From an uncultured Actinomycetes bacterium (lineage in GTDB: Bacteria; Actinomycetota; Thermoleophilia; Miltoncostaeales; Miltoncostaeaceae), in assembly GCA_903896045.1 (NCBI GenBank), contig CAITWD010000014.1, positions 1 to 45,195 on the forward strand: a stretch of DNA of 45,195 bases. The letters are read 5' to 3'. The translations under genes and the position numbers were made by a program. The notes below the pieces were generated by a model. The model had not been told where the DNA came from, did not search any database, and saw only the letters and a program-made list of their open reading frames with translations. This document shows, one piece after another, positions 42,781-45,195 of the stretch. How positions within the stretch are numbered: position 1 is the stretch's first letter; each line of letters starts with the position of its first letter.

Positions 42781-43616
42781 TGCGCCCAGCCCACGACTAC
42801 TTGCGTCATTGGGGTCTTGCTGAACCCCCCTTCTCGATCGAGCCAAATCCGCGATTTGCGTATGAACGCGCCGACCATCAGGAAGGACTTGCCCGCATCC
42901 TCTTCGGACTCACCCAGCTCGGTGGGCTTGTGCTGATTACTGGTGAGATTGGGTGCGGAAAAACAATGCTTGCCGAAACGCTCCAAGCCATGCTCTCTGG
43001 CGGCGGATATCGCGTCGTGAGTGTGGCAAACCCACCTCGGACGGGTGCGGCTCTGCTCGGTGCGCTCCTTGAGTCTGCTGGCGACCCATCCTCGGGTGGG
43101 TCGACTGCCCGCTTATCTGGTCGGCTGCGCGCACAACTGGCGGCGGCCGCAGAAAACGGCGAACGCATCGTCTTGGCAGTCGACGAAGCACAACGGCTTG
43201 ATGCAAAGGCACTCGATGAACTTCGGATGCTCACAAATACTGGCTCAGGGGGTTCCGCACCTGCGGTCCTCCTCGGCCAGCCAGAGCTGAGTACCAGGAT
43301 TGCGCGCTACCCCCAAGTCGCACAACGCATTGTCGTGCGCTATCACCTCCAGCCCATGGGAGCAGATGAAGTTGAGGGGTATATCGCCCATCGCACACGG
43401 ATCGCAGGCTCACCGCGTCGCCTGTTCACCCGCCGCGCATCCGCAGCGGTGCATGAGGAAACGAATGGGATTCCTCGATTGGTCAATTTGTTGTGTGCCA
43501 ACGCCCTCTTCGTCGGCGCAGCCCGCAGTGAAGAGCAGATCGGCGCCGATACCATTCGGGATCTCGCAGAGGATCGACGTCGATCAGAAGATCTCGCAGA
43601 CGGGGGAACATCATGA
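42780..43616 (+). CDS. ExeA-like AAA ATPase
   Basis: 278 residues. YLRHWGLAEPPFSIEPNPRFAY is the opening found in ExeA/TniB-type ATPases; Walker A is TGEIGCGKTM (about 55-64), Walker B is IVLAVDEAQRLD, and LLGQPELSTRIARYPQVAQRIVVRYHL with NGIPRLVNLLCANAL gives sensor 1, arginine and sensor 2. Without the peptidoglycan-binding tail of secretion ExeA, the job is unclear. It is coupled by overlap to Ppx upstream (TAATG) and to a ribbon-helix-helix-like gene downstream (ATGA), so it probably serves the same process. Transposition ATPases look similar, but no transposase or repeat ends are nearby. Confidence 0.85.
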   Translation: MRPAHDYLRHWGLAEPPFSIEPNPRFAYERADHQEGLARILFGLTQLGGLVLITGEIGCGKTMLAETLQAMLSGGGYRVVSVANPPRTGAALLGALLESAGDPSSGGSTARLSGRLRAQLAAAAENGERIVLAVDEAQRLDAKALDELRMLTNTGSGGSAPAVLLGQPELSTRIARYPQVAQRIVVRYHLQPMGADEVEGYIAHRTRIAGSPRRLFTRRASAAVHEETNGIPRLVNLLCANALFVGAARSEEQIGADTIRDLAEDRRRSEDLADGGTS

Positions 43617-43942
43617 GCAACGTCAGCTATCAAACATTTCTTGCCGATTCGGGCCTGTCGGGTGTACCGCAATTTGCACCCCTCCCAGAGGACGCCTTCA
43701 CGCACTCCAAAAAAGATGCCGACCGTACCCTCAAGATCCGGGTGACGAAGCGACAGGAAAAATGGCTGCAGAAGATCGATGACATCACAGGAAAAGGCGT
43801 GGACACCGATGCGGTTGTGCGCACCCTCATCGACCTTGCCCGTCAGCTCGACATCGACTGGGCAATGACGGCAAGCGTGGATGCCCTTCGCGATGAGATT
43901 CGTGACGCGGTGCGGATTCGTCACACCACCACGCCCGCGTAA
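43613..43942 (+). CDS. Small ribbon-helix-helix-like protein
   Basis: 109 residues. The central TLKIRVTKRQEKWLQKIDDITG followed by DTDAVVRTLIDLARQLDIDW reads as strand-helix-turn-helix, similar to CopG/RHH or parB-partner DNA-binding dimers; the N-terminal 35 residues are loosely structured. It is squeezed between an ATPase and the first half-CHAD gene, overlapping both (ATGA with the first, TAATG-like with the second). Partner of the ATPase or regulator of the operon are both possible. Not identified by family. Confidence 0.6.
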   Translation: MSNVSYQTFLADSGLSGVPQFAPLPEDAFTHSKKDADRTLKIRVTKRQEKWLQKIDDITGKGVDTDAVVRTLIDLARQLDIDWAMTASVDALRDEIRDAVRIRHTTTPA

Positions 43943-44460
43943 TGGCCCAACCGTGGACGGTCAACGGGCTCACTCCTGACGCCGTCTTTCGGTCCGCTGC
44001 AGGACGCATCATTCTGACGCGATGGCGCGAGATGATGAGCTATCAGGACGGAACCCTCGCAGGTGCAGACATCGAGGAGCTTCATGCGATGCGGGTATCA
44101 TCTCGTCGGCTTCGCGCGGCGATGGACGCCTTCGCCGATGCATTTCCCCCACGGGAATTTCGTCGTTATTTGCGCGAGGTAAAACGCATCACCGACACGC
44201 TCGGGGACGCGCGCGATCTTGATGTGACCATTGCCCATCTCGATGCACTCCTCGTCGATCTCACGCCGATCGATCGCCCTGGAGTCATTGGCTTAATGAG
44301 CAGATACCAAGCACGCAGAGAGATCGAGACAACTCATATCGCATCCCTGTTTGCCCAGCTCGAGAACGACGGATTCTCCACGCAGTTCGAGAAGTGGATT
44401 GCGAAACACACAGGTGTCAAGGTCACCAAGTTGCGGCCGGCGCCACCGGAGATGCCCTAA
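43942..44460 (+). CDS. CHAD domain, N-terminal half
   Basis: 172 residues holding only the first four-helix bundle of a CHAD domain: the histidine-led motif ELHAMRVSSRRLRAAMDAF (His48, RVSSRRLR at 51-58) and LGDARDLDV (87-95). In a normal CHAD protein this is followed in the same chain by a second bundle with a similar motif; here that part is a separate gene. Basic residues lining these motifs bind inorganic polyphosphate in studied CHAD domains. Its start overlaps the preceding gene by 1 base and its stop overlaps the next start as TAATG. Confidence 0.85.
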   Translation: MAQPWTVNGLTPDAVFRSAAGRIILTRWREMMSYQDGTLAGADIEELHAMRVSSRRLRAAMDAFADAFPPREFRRYLREVKRITDTLGDARDLDVTIAHLDALLVDLTPIDRPGVIGLMSRYQARREIETTHIASLFAQLENDGFSTQFEKWIAKHTGVKVTKLRPAPPEMP

Positions 44461-45050
44461 TGGCAAAACCTCGTCCCGTGAGGGGAATCCAGCCCTCTCG
44501 CCGCCTCCGGCCCAATGCGCGCAAGATTCTCGCGGTCAGGATCGATGAGATCTATCAATACGACGGCCTTGTCGGCGACCCACGAAACATCACCGAATTG
44601 CATGACATGCGCATCGCCTTCAAGCGACTTCGCTATCTGTTGGAAATCTTTGGAGAGGCATTCACTCAGGATCTGGGGCCGTTCCTCGACGAGGTGAAGC
44701 GACTACAAGATCTTCTGGGCGATATTCACGACTGCGATGTGCAGGTGCCTATGCTGGTAGCACATCTGGCATGGCTCGAAGAGCAAGAATCCCAAAGTGT
44801 GGCCGCAATGCTCATTCGGGGGCAGCGGGCATCCTCGCCCGACAACTCCGATGTGGCACTTGCCCAGTTCAGGAGTCGCCTCAATGCGGCACGCAGAGCC
44901 GATGAACGACCTGGGATTCACACGCTGATCGCGCAACGTCGATCTGCAAGGATTGCGCTCTACGAGCAATTCACCACACAGTGGCGTCGATTGAAATACG
45001 AACGCTTTCGTCACCGTCTTGAAACTGCCCTCGGTATCGTGACCTCCTGA
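44460..45050 (+). CDS. CHAD domain, C-terminal half
   Basis: 196 residues with only the second CHAD bundle: ELHDMRIAFKRLRYLLEIF (His48, RIAFKRLRY at 51-59) and RLQDLLGDIHDCDV (81-94). His48 and the Arg-rich motif fall at the same residue numbers as in the upstream half, so the two genes are like the repeats of one CHAD domain cut apart. ATG 44460 begins in the stop codon of the first half (TAATG), ensuring equal synthesis. The two chains probably form one polyphosphate-binding unit. The metallophosphatase gene starts 4 nt later. Confidence 0.85.
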   Translation: MAKPRPVRGIQPSRRLRPNARKILAVRIDEIYQYDGLVGDPRNITELHDMRIAFKRLRYLLEIFGEAFTQDLGPFLDEVKRLQDLLGDIHDCDVQVPMLVAHLAWLEEQESQSVAAMLIRGQRASSPDNSDVALAQFRSRLNAARRADERPGIHTLIAQRRSARIALYEQFTTQWRRLKYERFRHRLETALGIVTS

Positions 45051-45054
45051 TCTT

Positions 45055-45195
45055 ATGACAGATCCCACGCAACGAATCGCGCTCATCGGCGATGTGCACG
45101 GTCGCGCGGACGCGCTCCTGGCAGTCCTCGATGCCGTGTCTCATGCCGGTATCACCGACGGGTTGTGCGACGGAGATGTCGTGATGCGCGGCCCG
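45055..45195 (+). CDS. Calcineurin-like metallophosphatase, cut by window end
   Basis: The first 47 codons are visible. RIALIGDVHGRADALLAVLDAV carries the GDVHG metal site and GDVVMRGP resembles the GDxVDRGP of PPP-type and ApaH/PrpE-like phosphatases, with Met in place of Asp. It starts 4 nt after the second half-CHAD gene, so it probably belongs to the same operon; members of this group split symmetrical dinucleoside polyphosphates or protein phosphate. The rest lies beyond the window. Confidence 0.75.
   Translation, partial: MTDPTQRIALIGDVHGRADALLAVLDAVSHAGITDGLCDGDVVMRGP

Noticed and set aside
42780-43616. Transposition ATPase (TniB/IstB-like) reading of the ExeA-like gene
   Set aside because: No transposase, no terminal repeats, and it is translationally coupled to Ppx and CHAD genes.
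1-45195. tRNA or rRNA genes, insertion sequences, prophage
   Set aside because: No cloverleaf, rRNA-like stretch, transposase, integrase or phage gene was seen when reading the gaps between genes.

Overview
The window looks like chromosomal DNA of a moderately GC-rich actinobacterium, most likely of the Thermoleophilia/Solirubrobacterales type. The clues are: a perfect Gram-positive/actinobacterial LexA box (CGAAC-N4-GTTCG), an actinobacterial-style isocitrate lyase and glyoxylate shunt, a meso-DAP MurE, a SHOCT-domain protein, a lone helicase-nuclease of the UvrD/AdnB kind, a double-domain ThyX-like protein, and a secreted protein (25841-26404, minus) whose N-terminus resembles those common in Solirubrobacterales. 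This placement is inference from gene content, not from a marker-gene comparison. Genes are densely packed, many with ATGA, GTGA or TAATG overlaps. I see no rRNA, tRNA, insertion sequence, prophage or CRISPR array.

Layout. 0.25-3.7 kb: MprF-like lipid lysyltransferase; convergent to it a fabI-phosphoesterase pair. 3.9-7.5 kb: glyoxylate shunt (aceA, aceB) behind a repeat-rich promoter region, then SixA-type phosphatase. 7.5-9.0 kb: small hypothetical/SHOCT genes and a MarR regulator. 9.1-11.6 kb: polar amino-acid ABC importer. 11.7-13.0 kb: citrate synthase. 13.2-14.9 kb: ABC-2 exporter. 15.1-16.8 kb: NYN/LOTUS RNA-binding-type protein with Arg-rich and tandem-repeat tail. 16.9-18.4 kb: msrA, a JAMM metalloprotease and a zinc-ribbon protein. 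18.5-25.8 kb: rarA, yqeY, DUF427, ThyX-like, nicotinate phosphoribosyltransferase, methylmalonyl-CoA epimerase, small conserved-looking gene, ychF. 25.8-32.6 kb: secreted protein, ribbon-helix-helix antitoxin-like gene, YhaM-like nuclease, helicase-nuclease, DUF1015 protein.

32.6-41.3 kb (minus strand): a compact division/cell-wall (dcw) operon mraZ-rsmH-ftsL-ftsI-murE-murF-mraY-murD. It stops after murD; ftsW, murG, murC, ftsQ and ftsZ are not next to it. Three GTGGGG boxes at an exact 10-bp period sit directly before mraZ, as expected for MraZ autorepression. Divergent from mraZ is a 115-residue two-helix membrane protein whose start codon lies 3 nt after a perfect LexA box, with a second near-perfect box 24 bp away. 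This is the most interesting locus: a candidate SOS-induced, membrane-bound division checkpoint protein of a kind I do not recognise, sharing a control region with the division operon.

41.9-45.2 kb (plus strand): a translationally coupled operon of Ppx/GppA polyphosphatase, ExeA-like AAA ATPase, small ribbon-helix-helix-like protein, and two consecutive half-CHAD proteins that together equal one CHAD domain, followed by a calcineurin-like phosphatase cut by the window end. CHAD domains bind polyphosphate, so this looks like a polyphosphate module with a split CHAD.
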